From Vermamoeba vermiformis (taxonomy: Eukaryota; Tubulinea; Echinamoebida): a DNA stretch of 64,000 nt. The position numbers and the translations under genes are program-made. The stretch covers positions 248,001 through 312,000 of the forward strand of contig JBEWZL010000239.1 in the NCBI GenBank assembly GCA_045837725.1, written 5' to 3'. Under the pieces are notes generated by a model, which worked only from the letters and a program-made list of their open reading frames with translations, made no database searches and was not told the origin of the DNA. How positions within the stretch are numbered: the stretch's first letter is position 1; every line of letters begins with the position of its first letter. Shown piece after piece: positions 10,806-23,787 of the stretch.

Positions 10806-13534
10806 ATGAAGACCACAACAAGAACTGCACTATTACTCGTCTTCGCTCTATGCTTCGGCGCGATCTGTGGTCAAGGATCCATCGACTGGGCAACCCTGAC
10901 TGCTGAACAATTAAGCCAACTCTCGCCGGATTCTTTTAAGACAATTACGGCCGCTCAATTAGGATCGATCCCAGCAGCGGTAAGTCTCACGAAATTCATT
11001 TTCTTAAATCCGAAAAATCGTACAAAAATGTACCAAATTTTATTTAGTATGCTAAACGTGAGGATCTAACGAGAACAATAGGCTTGCCAAGGGTTTTCAT
11101 TTTCTCAGGTGACTGCTTTACCAGTAGCAGCCGCGTTAGGCCTCACATCCGCTTGTCTCGCCCAATTCCCATCCGGGAGTCCCGGTGCCTGCGCTGGCTT
11201 TTTAGCGGAGTTTATTGGCGCAATGTCCCCGCAAGCATTTGCAGGCTGGCGTTCTCCCTGCATCGCAGACCTTCCTAACACCGCCTTCTCGCAAGTTACC
11301 GCTGCGCAAATGGCTGACCTCGACGTCTCCGTGTGCGGCACGTTCACGAGCGGACTCACAGCCAACTTCAATCCCGCGAGCGCTAGTGGCATCAAAGCTG
11401 CTTGCATCTTCCAACTGTCGCACACGGAGGATGGCCTCGGTGGCTGTTCAGGTTTGCAGCCTAACTTCATCGCAGCGATCAGCCCTCAAGCGTTTAGTGG
11501 CTGGACTGCTGGGTGCACTAGCATGTTGTCGCCAGATTCTTTCTCACGAGTCACCAGCGAGCAGTGGACTTACATCACTGCATCAGCATGCAGCGGGTTC
11601 AAGTCTAACACTGTCGCCAAATTCAACGCTACAAGTGGCAGTGGCATGCCAGCTGCTTGTCTCGCGCAATTCACGCACACTTCTGATGGCCTCGGAGGCT
11701 GCTCAGGCTTCATGGCGCCTTTCGTCAGCAGCCTCAGCCCAGCTGCTTTTGCGGGCTGGACCGCCGGCTGTACGAACATGTTGAACCAACAGGCCTTTTT
11801 TCAAGTCACAGCCGAGCAGTGGGCTGCGATTAATGCCACAGCGTGCAGCGGATTCAAGAGCACTACTGTCGCTAACTTCAATCCGGCAGGAGCTGCGGGC
11901 GTGCAAACGGACTGTCTCTTCCAATTCAGTGCAACGACTGACGGTCTCGGCGGCTGTTCTGGTCTCAAGGCAGCTTTCGTTGCTGGGCTAACACCTAAAG
12001 GATTCAGCGGCTTTGCATTAGAGTGCATCTCCATGGCTCCTTCAGACACCTTTTCACAAGCCACCAGTGAACAGTTGGCGGCACTTGATCCTGCTGCGTG
12101 TGGTGGCTTTAAAAGCACTCAAGTGAACCAATTCCCCGTCTCGGCAGCGCCTGGCATTAAGTCAGACTGCTTTGCCGCGTTCTCTGCTACAACGGAAGGC
12201 TTGGGCGGATGCAGCGGTCTAGCTCCTGCGTTCGTCGGTGCCATGACACCTGCTGCATTTTCAGGATTCAGAGGAGCGTGCGCCAGTGTGGTTCCGACGA
12301 ATATCTTCACGGCCATCAACAGCACACAACTGAACAACATTCCCGAGCGCACTTTTGCAAACTTCAGCACCGTTGCGGTGTCGAACATTCAAGTTCAAGC
12401 ATGGACTGGCGCTACCTCGCAACAGGTTTTGGAACTTACAAGTGACGGATTCGCTGGAGTCTGCGTAGATTGTTTGGGCGTTGTTGTCAACAACCTCAAA
12501 ACGGAGCTCGTCAATCGTCTCACTGTCGCACAGACAGCACTCTACCCGCTCAATTACGCGTCACGTACGATTAACTTACACACTTCTTATGCACGACGAA
12601 GCTAATCAATTTTATAGTTTTCAAGTCGAACATCCCCGCACGAGTCGAGTACTTGACTGAATGGGACACAGTCTCCACGGACTTGGCTACGGCCTCGTGG
12701 CTCAAGATTGCGTTGCTGAAGAAAGGCGACCAAGGTCCCGTGTTCAATGAACAAACACTCAAAGCGCTACCGACTTCAGCCTACGAAGGATTGCGTGCTG
12801 ATCACGTGGATTTGATCGCGGCTGCGGACTTTAAGTTCTTGGTCGGAGCTCAGACTTCGTACCTCACTAACGACACCGTGTCTGCAATCACAGCAGATCA
12901 ATTGCGAGAAATTTCACCTGGTGCTTTCGGAGCTATCTCCGGTTTTGGATTCAGCGGCATCAAGCCGGACGTTATTCCCGCCATCACTGGCCAACAAATC
13001 GTTAACTTGAATGTAAACCAAATCAATGCTTTGGACTGCCTCCAACTGCAAAAATTCACGGTGGAGCAATTGCGTCTTTTAACTGAAACTCAGAAACAAA
13101 TTTACGATACTGACGTAAGCTCTCATATATTGTTATATAGGTAGACCTCGAAATGCTCACGCAGTTTCCTTATTAGTACAAGGCCCGTTGCAATGCCGAT
13201 GCCCCGCCATTTGCTGCCTTGCCGCCTTTCAATTCACCACCACTCGCTGAGACGCCGTTCAGTGAAACACCGTCCTTGGTCAATGCACCGGCCAATGGCA
13301 ATTCACCTTCGTCGAATACCGAGGGACCGGCCGGATCAAAAGAACCCAGTAAGCAATGGGATTTAATTAAATTGTCGGGGGAAAAAGCTAACGAATTTCA
13401 TTGTTTTAGCGGCCGCTAAAGTATTCTTGATCGTGGCTGGGTGTATACTAGCAGTGTTGATTGTCGGTGCTATAATAATGTGGACCATTCGACGCAAGAG
13501 ATCTGATCCAACCCGACAACCTTTAATTGCGTAA
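10806..13534 (+). CDS. Type I membrane surface protein with 85-residue tandem Cys repeats
   Basis: Five exons (10806-10979, 11109-12564, 12618-13114, 13177-13348, 13410-13534). The protein starts with a signal peptide (MKTTTRTALLLVFALCFGAI). Exon 2 holds five tandem units of exactly 85 residues starting at about 11190, 11445, 11700, 11955 and 12210. Units 1-3 have Cys at unit positions 1, 24, 49 and 72, unit 4 has the same spacing apart from local substitutions, and the fifth is degenerate. Units contain short 'SPQAFSGW / VTSEQW' turns like those of the flanking non-Cys regions (LTAEQLSQLSPDSF). A Pro/Ser/Asn-rich stalk, one membrane span (VFLIVAGCILAVLIVGAIIMW) and a short basic tail follow. 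It is likely an adhesive or protective cell-surface protein; function is inferred from architecture only. Confidence 0.88.
11190..12464 (+). repeat. Five 255-bp coding tandem repeats
   Basis: The codon for the first Cys of each unit falls at 11190, 11445, 11700, 11955 and 12210, a constant 255-bp period with no indel. The linker DGLGGCSG is conserved at the junctions into units 2-4, and EGLGGCSG leads into unit 5. The units differ at the DNA level, so they are not a very recent expansion. Confidence 0.9.
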
Positions 13535-14069
13535 ATCTCAAAATTAATAAATATGTACACTTGACTTACTGTCGGCTTAAAAAGACGTCTTTCCTTTTTT
13601 TTGAGCGACCCCGACGAGTTCGCGCCGTGATTTCAGATGCCATTTTTTTTCTATTTCACGACCAGACCTCATGGCGGACCCAAAAGTTTGATGCAACTCG
13701 AAAGGCATACTACTCCTTCCGCCGCAAGTAGCCGCAGGTAGGATACTTTTCATTTATTTTCAAATTCGGCGCCATCTGAAAAATAATTCAAAATAAACCA
13801 AAAATATTTTGCAAGCCGAGTATCACCTCCACGAATAATACCTGATTTTAATATCGCAATAATAACATTTCTTTACAGTTGACTCGCTGCCAAAGAAGCT
13901 AATGATTGCTCCAATTCGTAAACCAACGTAATAATTTAGGTCATAATTTTTACCTTATTATTCGTACAACAGCGATTTCACCCAAAGCACGGAGTTTACC
14001 CCCGCACAAGTCGCAGAACAAGAAATTTATTTTTACACGCTTGAAAATTCCGCGGACTGTGAAGAGGCT
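13535..14069. other. Intergenic, no gene seen
   Basis: AT-rich spacer between a 3' end (AATAAA near 13546) and the start of the kinase gene. Short open frames here lack start context or splice logic. No RNA gene recognised. Confidence 0.5.
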
Positions 14070-16045
14070 ATGGAATCACTTGACTCTAGCTCGTTAATTT
14101 CATTATTTCGCGAGCTGAATGATATTTATTTTGGCGAGGATAAAGATCTGACTCAAGACCAGGTAATTTCCAACAAAGCTAATAGATCTCTCGCTGACCG
14201 TTATTATAGCGGGATTTGCTGTTTCCCCAATTACCTTTTTGGGTCGATTACTTGCTCAGCGATACATTCACACAGACAGTAAGCAGCATTGGCGACACTA
14301 TCGAGAACGAATGGATCTTGAACTGTCACGGAGATCTGTGCAAGAGCTTCATTAGGTTTTTAGACGAGGACGGCAGCGTAGTGTATTCGAACAGCGCGAG
14401 GTAGGAATCGATCTCACGATAACTCGATTAACAATTTTGTAGTAACACGACCATCGATGAGGATGCTGCCTTGAAACCTGACCGAGTTTTTGGTTGGAAA
14501 TTTCCGCAATCGTTGTTCCGAAGGGAAATTATACCACCTTGGACCGATAATGTCGATTTCCCTTTTTTAGTAATTGAATGCGAGGCAGAAAAAATTGTCG
14601 GTGTTGGCGACGTGTACGTTCTAGCGAACGATGAATTATGGCTAATATTCTTTTTTTTTTAGATATAAAATGCCAATTTTAGAAGCAAAGGCTTATGAGC
14701 ATCAAGCTAGTTACCTACGCGTTGTCGATATCTCGCAAATGCAGAGTAAGCTCAATGCTTAAGTTTTCTATCGTTCAAAGTCTGAGACCGACTTTAAGGT
14801 ACTATTTGCATGCCACTAATGTTCGGTCTGTACTTCGTGGGCACCAAAGTGCACTTCTCGGTCTATCGCATTGTAAATGGAGAAAAGAGTTACTTCAGTT
14901 TTCCGGGTCTGCATGTTCTTCAAGACCGAAAGAGAATTCTTCGGGTATTCGTCGCGATCAAGGTACGAAAGTGTTTTTTTGCGAACTGATTTATGACACA
15001 CATCGGTAGACTGCTTCTTTGGCGTTGCGCAAGAGCTTCAAGACAATGAAACCACTCAAGCTCAAACCCAAGTCGACGAGCAATAATAACAATGATCATG
15101 GCGAGCGAAGGACCAACCGCAGCAATAGCAACAACACGAGCGTTAAGAAAAAGCCAATCGGCGACCAATTACCACTCCTTGAACTTTATAAAGTACGTTA
15201 TGCTTATTCCTGCTTCAGTACTGAGTGACGATACAGAGCGACAAAACTCATGTGACGGCGTTCTTCGACAAGGAAATTGGACGCTATGTAGTATGGAAAG
15301 TCACTTCTAAATTTGAAGGCACGCGCGAGGCTACCGTTTTGTTGGATTGTTTGCGCGATGTAGAATTTGCTCCAAAGCTGCTTGACATAAAAAATGTCTC
15401 GGACAAACAAATCATGTTGAAGATGACCTTTGAGGACGGTGTTCATCCACTCCACTTCGCTACCGAAGCAGAGTTGAAACTTTTTCTAAGAGCCTTCCTT
15501 GGCGTGAGTAAAACCATCTTTCATAATCCATTCTAACAAGTGCAGACGGTCCACGCATTGCATCAACGCGGAGTCGTCCATAACGATCTTAAAGAACGAA
15601 ATGTCTTGTGGCAGTCAGACACGAAGACCGTTACACTGCTCGACTTTGGCTGTGCAACACAGTTTCCCGGTCGCACCGCCATTTACACTCGCGGATATCG
15701 TGCACCTGAAATTGTTAAAACTCCGGCGAGTGATGTCTACAGCATCGGTGTCATATTAATTAATCAAGTAAGTCCAGCAGATGCAAAGGTGTAAATATCT
15801 AATGTTCGCAGATGTTTGGCGTTCGAATTCGTGATTCAAATATCGTGACGAAGCTTATTCAATGCCGAAACTTCGGAGACGTCAAAAAGTGGCGCGCGCA
15901 GTTAAGCAGATTAAACTCGGAAATTAAAACCGAGTGGTTTTGGAGTCGAGAAGGATTCGATTTGGCGAAGAAGATGGTTGATTTGTCCCCCGACACGAGA
16001 ATTGACATTATGTCAGCCTTGCAGCATAGTTATTTGGTCAAATAA
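14070..16045 (+). CDS. Protein kinase with an N-terminal PD-(D/E)XK-like domain
   Basis: Nine exons (14070-14162, 14210-14400, 14443-14613, 14663-14745, 14799-14962, 15010-15192, 15237-15503, 15546-15767, 15812-16045) join to 1608 nt, 535 aa. The C-terminal half has the kinase signature: YVVWKV (the likely VAIK lysine), HNDLKERN (catalytic loop, HND for HRD), LLDFG, YRAPEI and DVYSIGVIL. No glycine-rich loop is evident. The N-terminal half (about residues 1-235) contains LKPDRVFGW followed by FPFLVIECEAE and a later EHQASY, which resembles the D...ExE/K...Q layout of restriction-endonuclease folds. A basic Asn/Ser linker separates the halves. Similar nuclease-like plus kinase layouts are known in protist and fungal effector-type proteins. 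The kinase is clear; the nuclease-like reading is tentative. Confidence 0.85.
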
Positions 16046-16505
16046 TACGGGGCGAGATTGACTGGGGCTAGGTCTCTGCTCTACTTGACAATCCGAACCT
16101 CGCGAACTCTCGTCATTGTTACATACGATGAAGGTTACACCAACTCCGCGCACAAGGTCTATACGCTGCTCGTCGGTCACGCCGCAGAAGGAGTTCCAGC
16201 TGGAGACCGCGATACGATCATTACTCACTGAAAACAAGCAGATCAGCCACAAGGCAAACAGCAGGCTTCTCAGAACAATGAATGGAAGCAGCGAAGCGGT
16301 TGCACGTGGCGCATTGCCGGACGGTGGAGCGAAAACAGGAATGAATTTCGATGAAAACTCCAAGAGATTTAACCGGAATTTAACCATTCTTGGTTTCAGA
16401 AATTTTGACCTCGTTTGACTGCCAAAATGAAAAGCTTCTCGCGTTGTGGGTTCATTCGCTGTTTTTTGTTCATACTAGAGAAGTCGTAACTTAACCCTGC
16501 TCAGA
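16046..16505. other. Intergenic with a possible 96-codon ORF at 16128-16418 (+)
   Basis: The region between the kinase stop and the HSP90 start contains an ATG-initiated frame (from MKVTPTPRTRS...) of under 100 codons that ends 88 bp before HSP90. It has no recognisable domain, and an overlapping antisense frame is equally long, so I do not call a gene. It also includes the HSP90 promoter, in which I could not identify a convincing heat-shock element. Confidence 0.3.
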
Positions 16506-18840
16506 ATGTCAACCGAAAGCACTGAAACCTTTGCCTTCCAGGCCGAGATCAACGAGTTGATGTCCCTGATCGTCAACGCGTTCTACTCAAACAAAGAAAT
16601 CTTTTTGCGAGAGTTGATTTCTAACGCTTCTGACGTAAGTACCGCTCGGACAAATTCATTTTAATTACCTTGCGTTAGTTGCAAAGAGATTTGAAATTCT
16701 TTCCTTTTATTCTTAAAAGACCAATAACTCATTCTTACCGTCGGTTAGGCTTTGGACAAGATTAGATACCTCTCTCTTCAAGACAAGTCCGTCTTGGACA
16801 GCGAGCCCGAGCTCAAAATCCAGTTGATCGCTGACAAGGAAAACAAGCAGCTCATCATCCGCGATACTGGTATTGGTATGACTAAGGGCGACTTGGTCCA
16901 CAACTTGGGTACTATTGCTCGTTCTGGTACCAAGGACTTTATGCAAGCCATTCAACAAGGCCAATCCGATGTTAGCATGATCGGTCAATTCGGTGTCGGC
17001 TTCTACTCCGCCTACTTGGTTGCCGACAAGGTCACCGTTATCACCAAGAACAACGAGGACTCTCAGTAAGTATTTTAGTTTTTACTCAATTTTTTTTGGA
17101 TTTGATCCCAAATCAAAGATTCGTAATGACGTCACTATGACGCAACCTACTTCCAAAATAAGAAACTAATCCCAATAATTTTTTAGATACATTTGGGAGT
17201 CTGAAGCCGGTGGTCACTTCACTATTCGCCCCGACACTTCTGGCGAGAGCCTCGGTCGTGGTACCAAGATCATCCTTTCCATGAAGGAGGATCAACTCGA
17301 ATACTTGGAAGAGCGCAAGATTGAAGACTTGGTCAAGAAGCACTCCCAATTTATTCAATACCCCATTGACCTCATGACCACCAAGGAAGAAGAGAAGGAG
17401 GTCGAGGAAGAAGAAGAAAAGAAGGAAGACCAAGAAAAGAAGGAAGACGAGCCTAAGATCGAGGAGGTCGACGAGAAGAAGGAGAAGAAGACCAAGAAGA
17501 TCAAGGAAGTCAAGAAGGAATGGAAGCTCTTGAACAAGACCAAGCCCATCTGGTTGCGCAACCCCTCCGAAGTCACCAAGGAAGACTACGTTGCCTTCTA
17601 CAAGGGTTTGACCAACGACTGGGAAGACTACCTCTCCGTTAAGCACTTCTCCGTTGAGGGTTCCCTCGAATTCAAGGCCATCTTGTTCGTGCCTCGCCGC
17701 GCTCCTATGGATCTCTTCGAGAGCAGAAAGAAGATGAACAACATCAAGCTCTACGTTCGCCGTGTCTTCATTATGGACAACTGCGAAGAGTTGATCCCCG
17801 AATGGCTCAACTTCATGAAGGGTGTCGTCGACTCTGAGGACTTGCCCCTCAACATCTCTCGTGAGACTTTGCAACAAAACAAGATCTTGAAGGTCATCCG
17901 CAAGAACCTCGTCAAGAAGGCCCTCGAGCTCTTCGCTGAAATTGCTGACAACAAGGAGGACTACAAGACCTTCTACGAATCCTTCAGCAAGAACCTCAAG
18001 TTCGGTGTTCACGAAGACTCCACTAACAGAAACAAGCTCGCCGAGTTGCTCCGCTTCTACTCTTCCAAGTCTGGTGATGAGTTGACTTCTCTCAAGGACT
18101 ACGTCACTCGCATGAAGGAGGGTCAAAAGAACATCTACTACATCACTGGTGAGAGCCGTCAAGTCGTCGAGAACTCGCCTTTCATTGAGACCCTCAAGCG
18201 CAAGGGCTACGAAGTCTTGTACATGACTGACCCCATTGACGAGTACGCCATGCAACAACTCAAGGACTTCGAAGGCAAGAAGTTCATGTGCGTCACCAAG
18301 GAAGGCCTCCAAATGGAAGAGACCGAAGAAGAGAAGAAGAAGGCTGAAGAAGAGAAGCAAGCCAACGAGAACTTGTGCAAGACCGTTAAGGAAATCTTGG
18401 GCGACAAGGTCGAGAAGGTTACCGTCTCTAACAGAATCGTTCACTCTCCTTGCGTCATCGTCACTGGTGAATTCGGCTGGTCCGCTTATATGGAACGCAT
18501 CATGAAGGCTCAAGCCCTCCGTGACAACAGCATGTCCACTTACCTCATCTCCAAGAAGACCTTGGAACTTAACCCCACTCACCCCATCGTTGAGAAGCTC
18601 AAGGCTAAGGTTGAGGCTGACAAGAACGACAAGACCGTCAAGGATTTGGTCTGGTTGCTCTTCGAGACTGCTCTCCTCGTCTCTGGTTTCACCCTCGAGG
18701 ATCCTTCCACCTTCGCTAGCCGCATTCACAGAATGATCAAGCTCGGCTTGAGCATCGACGAAGACGACACCGTTCCTAAGGAGGAAGAGTTGCCCGCTTT
18801 GGAGACCAACGAAGCCTCAAAGATGGAGGAAGTCGATTAA
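16506..18840 (+). CDS. Cytosolic heat shock protein HSP90
   Basis: Three exons (16506-16634, 16749-17065, 17187-18840) join to 2100 nt, 699 aa, the usual length. The N-terminal GHKL ATPase motifs are present: [24 protein letters not shown] and [14 protein letters not shown] Glu/Lys-rich charged linker follows, then the middle domain ([11 protein letters not shown]) and the C-terminal dimerisation domain. The last residues are MEEVD, the docking site for TPR co-chaperones, which marks the cytosolic form rather than ER or mitochondrial paralogues. Codon use is highly biased, as expected for an abundant protein. It folds kinases, receptors and other clients in an ATP-driven cycle. Confidence 0.99.
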
Positions 18841-18906
18841 AACCCTTGTTGTATAATGTCTAAATCAACATTTTTGTGTAATTAGTTGATCGGAGCTTTT
18901 TATACA

Positions 18907-18912
18907 AATAAA
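18907..18912 (+). promoter_or_regulatory. Candidate poly(A) signal of HSP90
   Basis: An AATAAA hexamer lies 67 bp after the HSP90 stop codon, at the normal distance for 3'-end processing. Confidence 0.5.
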
Positions 18913-19068
18913 CTATAAGAGTTTTTGTATAATTCCAGTCTATTTGCATTACTCGACGCGAAGTGGCAGCGCGAACTTGTATCGCGACCTGTCTTCCGTG
19001 CTGAGAATAGAAACTTTCTCGTAAGTTTGAATTCGCTCTTAGTTTGATTTGGTGTTTATTTTATCGGG

Positions 19069-22000
19069 TTAAGTGCAGAATGGGAACAAAGACATGCTCT
19101 CTTTGAATTGATCGATGTCCTTAATATTAACTACGGTTTCTTCAGGTTTTTCTGGCATAGGGTGCTTGTTGCCGTAAACGTGAACGCTAATCTTGCGACG
19201 TGACTTGGCATCCTTAATGTACTTTTGGTAGAATGACAAGGCGTCGGCAGGAGTAACGGTCTTCAAGATTTCAACTTCTTTAGCGCGTCTATCGAATTGG
19301 TAGTGGTGGAAGCTGATCTCAGTCCAGAACTTCTTCGTCTGTTCAGTCAATTTCGTGGGCTTTTCCAACTTCTTGATCTTCAACGATTCGACGTGGTTTT
19401 CAAACTCTTCTTTAGAAATGTCTTTGATTGCTTTTTCAGCCAATGCGAAGAAGTTTTCAATGCGTGCGTTCAATCCAGCAGGATCTTTGACAGTCGACTG
19501 CACAATAGTTCTGAAGCCAGCAATGCCTTGCGAACTGCGAGTGCCAGACCAAGCGATATAGCCCAACTGTTCTTTCGTTCTCAACGTGTCAAAGAACGAT
19601 TCGCTCAACATTTCAGCGACCAAGTCGAGCAACACGGTCTTCTTCAAGTTGTTCATGGGTGCAATTTGGAACCAGTTGAAAATAGCAGAGTTCTCGTCGT
19701 TCTTGTTGAGGTTCTTCGTTTGATACACGAACTCTTTGCCGTGCGATAACTTCACAATGCGCTGTTGAGTCAGGTGATAAGAGGTGATGGGCTTCGCGTT
19801 GAGAATCGGCTCGAGCTGTTCTACCAGGCCCAACGCCTCCTCGCGTGTCATATTTCCGTGAGCAAGCACTTCCATATGCACGTACTCTAACAAGCGAGGC
19901 AAGAACTCTTGAGTGTCCTTAGCAGTAATATCTAAATATAGCACATTAGCACGGGTGTTGATTATTTTTCACAGATCGGATCTGTTCCGTACCATCAATC
20001 ACGGCAAGTTTTTCTTTAATGCTGCAGCGAGGAGTAACAGTAGTCATGTCGAGGAAGTATCTCGCTTGTGCGTGAGGTTGGTTCTTAGAAAAGTTCTTCA
20101 ATGTTCGGCGCACTTGTTTCTTGAGCACGTCAAAGCGGTCTTGTTTGACGACCAAGTTCTTTAATCGTTCAATGACGCGCTTGATCAACAACGGCAACTT
20201 TTCATTGTAACCCTTGACTGTAATCTAACAACCAGTTAGCACCATTACTTATTAGCTAAAAATAAAGATCTGGATCTCGCAAGTTAAAGTATATTAAAAA
20301 GTGGTCCAGTCCTTAATATTAAGAGTATAGTGTGGTTAGAGTGGGACCTATACTTACTTCCAAGCCTTCATGGTTCTCTTCAATGCTGTAGTCGAGTCCA
20401 GCAATGTCGGCGTAGTACGCGTACTCGTTCAGTGAATCTTGGCACAACATGCCAATCAGTTGAGTCTTGAGCACGTCACTGGGGGACTTGGAGGCAGCAG
20501 GACTATAGTACAATAGCATTAGTATTGTAAGTATCAATTGAACGAGGTTAGAGGCTTGGGATAGGGTATTTTGACACGTGTCAATGTCCAAATAAGGCAA
20601 TACACGACTTACAGAGTGAGCTGCATGAAGAGGTTGGCCTTTGGTCGCTTGAAAGTGCTGTCAATCATGTGCCACACTTTGACAGTCTTGGACTCTTTGA
20701 TCAGCAGTGGTTCAGTCTGAGGGCTCGCGACGTCCTTCAAGGTCAATTGTTGCGGAATAAATTCGTTCTTTGCAGGCAAGGTCAGCTCGGGGTCGATCTC
20801 CTTGATAGATTTCCATTTTTGGATGTAATCAGCGGGAATTTTTTCGTTTTTGTAGTGAGCGTTATACCAGGGCTCGACGGCGTCAGTTTGGCCCTTGAAT
20901 TCTTTAGCAACAAATTGCAACCTAAATAAGGCAATGAGTTAGGAACACGTGCTTGAACGAGTACTCAACGGCTAGACCAATATTCTATAAATATCTCGTG
21001 ATACTTACACCACGTTGTCGGGAGTCAATTGGTCCAAGACACTGCTGATCAGTTCGGGGTTGTATTTCTTGTGCAAGTAAGAGCCAGAAATGACGTCTGA
21101 AATGAACGCAAAGTTTAGTTCGAGTGTCAATAGACATAATTAGCCATATTAATATTTACCTTGAGGTTTGTAGACTTGCATGTCACCGGCCAACTTGAGC
21201 ACGCAGTCCATCGGCTTTTGCATGGACAAATATTGGAATTGGATTTCACCCATGGTTTTCAACTAATAAAAGCTACATTAGTACACATGCACATGATCAA
21301 TATTAATGCCTATAGTCATTGAATAGGCGTTCTATAGTACGTACTTCATTATAGACCCATTCTTGAGGATTGCTTCGCTTCAACAGTTCAATGTATTGGA
21401 AGGCATATTCGACGACTTCGTAGCGATGAGCTGAGATTGAAGTTAGTTACAGGGCTGAGAATAGTGCAATATAGTATAGGACGTACTAAATCCTTCTTCA
21501 GTCAAATCGATGTTGATGCTCATGAACTCAAATTGACGCGTTCTGTTCGTGGGTCCAGCGGACAGTTTGTCGATCCAGCCCTTGCGCTTCAATGCAGCGA
21601 ACAAACTTTCATTGCCTTCATGGCCTAAGAGATGACTAGAAGATATCATAGATTAATCATATGGGTCTATAGTATAGTTAATAAGGGCGTGCCAGGTACC
21701 TCAAGTAGCTGCTGGGCTTTTCTTCGTAAACATCTTGCAACGATTTCATGGGCCAGAACAATTTGACCTGACGCAGTTCTTTGACGGGCACCACGAGCTG
21801 TTGCACTGCTTTGTTCTCATTGGTCAGCGGCCATTCTTGGTACTCGGTCAACTTAATTTCCTTATTTGGAATAGCACTGAAAAGTTCACGGCACCATTTT
21901 TCAAGTTCGTCCAATGACTCTGCAGGAAAAAACAAATATTAATAAAGCTGCAAATATTCAGTGAACCGATAAAGCGAAATAATTTCCGCAATTAACGAGA

Positions 22001-23359
22001 ATTTGAGTGTTTGTTAAGAGGTCACTTTAGGGTACCTTTGCCGAGCACACAGAGCTTCATTACATTAGCGGAATAATGTGCGTTGTACCACTTGATGAGC
22101 TCGTCACGTGTGTTGAGTCCTTGTTTCTTCGGGTCATCGCGCAGTGTTTGCAAATTGCCCGTGCTGAAGCGAGAGAACGGGTGTTTTTTGTTGGTGTTCG
22201 TGCGTACGACTTGTGATAAGCGCCAGTAATCGGAGTTCAAGTTCTTCGAGTTTTCTATAAAAGGAAATTCATTAGGACCGCTGAAACGTGCCTCTCTAGT
22301 TTACACAACAATTTAATGTTTTTAGATCTGACTCCAATCTCATTCCTTTTGAGTTAAAAGGCTACCTTATGGTGCGCGTATAATAATAATAATATTTAGG
22401 TAGTATTAGCTCGTACCAGAATCAACAGCTTTCATTTCGCGGTCCGTGCTGTCAGCGTTGAACAATGGCTCAATGAAAAATTGAGCAAATCTAATAAAAT
22501 AGCGCATTAGTATTATCAAAATAGTATAATAAGGTAGTTTAATATAAGTCGATAATTTTAACTCGTCTGCAAGCAGATCTAACTAAATTAATTTTTGGTT
22601 TTATTTGCGGAGATGTTCGTACCTGTCCAAAGCGCCATATAAGTGATCCTTAGTGATCTCGAAGAAGTAGTTGGTGTCCTCGCTAAATATTGTCCATATT
22701 AGTTGCGATTCAAAAAAGGTAGAAAATTCAGTGTGGACCAAATCCACAATAATTCTCTTTAATTTTGGAGTAATGTTGAACTGTATATTTATACGTACTC
22801 ATCGGTATATGCATTGCTACCTCCACCGTGTTCGCTCAAATATCTTTCGTATTCATTTTCAGACGGATATTTTTTCGATCCCAAAAACAGCATATGTTCT
22901 AATAATTCAAAATTTAGCGATTATGACATATTTATGGATAACTTTAATTTAAGGGAATATTTTTGAAAGAATTTGCAGTCAAATATTGCTTGATAAATAA
23001 ATTGGAAATTTTTCAATTTTTTCTGGTTGATTAAAATTTAGTAATCGTCTTGATTGTAATTACTTACCGCAAAAGTGGGCCAAACCAAGCAGATTATCAG
23101 GCTCTGCAAAGCTGCCAATTCTAACGTCCATAGATGCAGCGGATTTGTCCGTGTCAGGATCTGCAGTAATGGTATTGATTTAAAAATTGCAATTTTACAT
23201 AATAGTAATACATTAATAATATCGATGATATTAAAATACATATAAGGCAATTTTGAGTAAGTTTGTAAGCGTACCCGAAACGCAGAGCACATCCAGCTTG
23301 TTGGGTAGCGTGATGAAGCGATATGATCGCTTATCGCTGGGTGATTTAACAGGCTCCAT
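19069..23359 (-). CDS. Insulin-degrading enzyme-type (M16A) metalloprotease
   Basis: About 15 exons, starting with [15 protein letters not shown] at 23359. The zinc-binding inverted motif HFCEH is formed across an exon junction (GCC CAC TTT TGC G | AA CAT) and is followed by [15 protein letters not shown], the strongly conserved insulinase signature. Further hallmarks are [14 protein letters not shown] and a downstream DREMKAVDS segment that supplies the third zinc ligand. The C-terminal half shows the inactive repeat ([16 protein letters not shown], with the conserved RTKEQLGY). Estimated length is about 960 residues, normal for cytosolic or peroxisomal insulysins. It degrades small peptides inside a closed chamber. 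The last residues (FPFCT) do not form a standard peroxisomal signal. Confidence 0.95.
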
Positions 23360-23787
23360 AGATGATGTTATGAGGATCCGTTGTTCAATGTTGTATTAAA
23401 AATAAATTTGCGTCGAATTCTCTAAAAACCAGACCAAAAGACACGCACTGCAAGCACGTGGCCCAATTGGTTGAACATAGGGATGGTAAGCCATTGGTAC
23501 GTATAGTAATAATAGGAAACGAGAATTCAGGGCATAAAAGAATGGTTTAAATTAATTAATTTGTGGATGCCGAAAGTTGTGGACTCATCTGCTCCCCTTC
23601 GAATCAAGATTCGTATATACTTAAGAAAAGGTGCATAACTCGTATTGCACAAACGAAAACACCAAGAAAGTTTCGAAAGGCGCAAAATGTTCCGCTTTTT
23701 CTTCCGTCAAAACTTTTAGTCATATTTTTTTACCTATTGAAGACGTACACAAGACCTATTTTGTAGTATATTTGTATATTAATATCA
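23360..23787. other. Intergenic between divergent genes
   Basis: Bidirectional promoter region for the insulinase gene (minus) and the AAA ATPase gene (plus). A 67-codon open frame at 23563-23766 has no ATG-supported homology and is treated as chance. Confidence 0.5.

Noticed and set aside
16300-16505. Heat-shock element upstream of HSP90
   Set aside because: GAA and TTC words occur but not in the required alternating 5-bp spacing.
17113-18729. 538-codon open frame antisense to HSP90
   Set aside because: It mirrors the strongly biased codons of HSP90 (antisense of AAG/GAG-rich codons) and has a low-complexity Leu/Val composition with no start context. It is a shadow.
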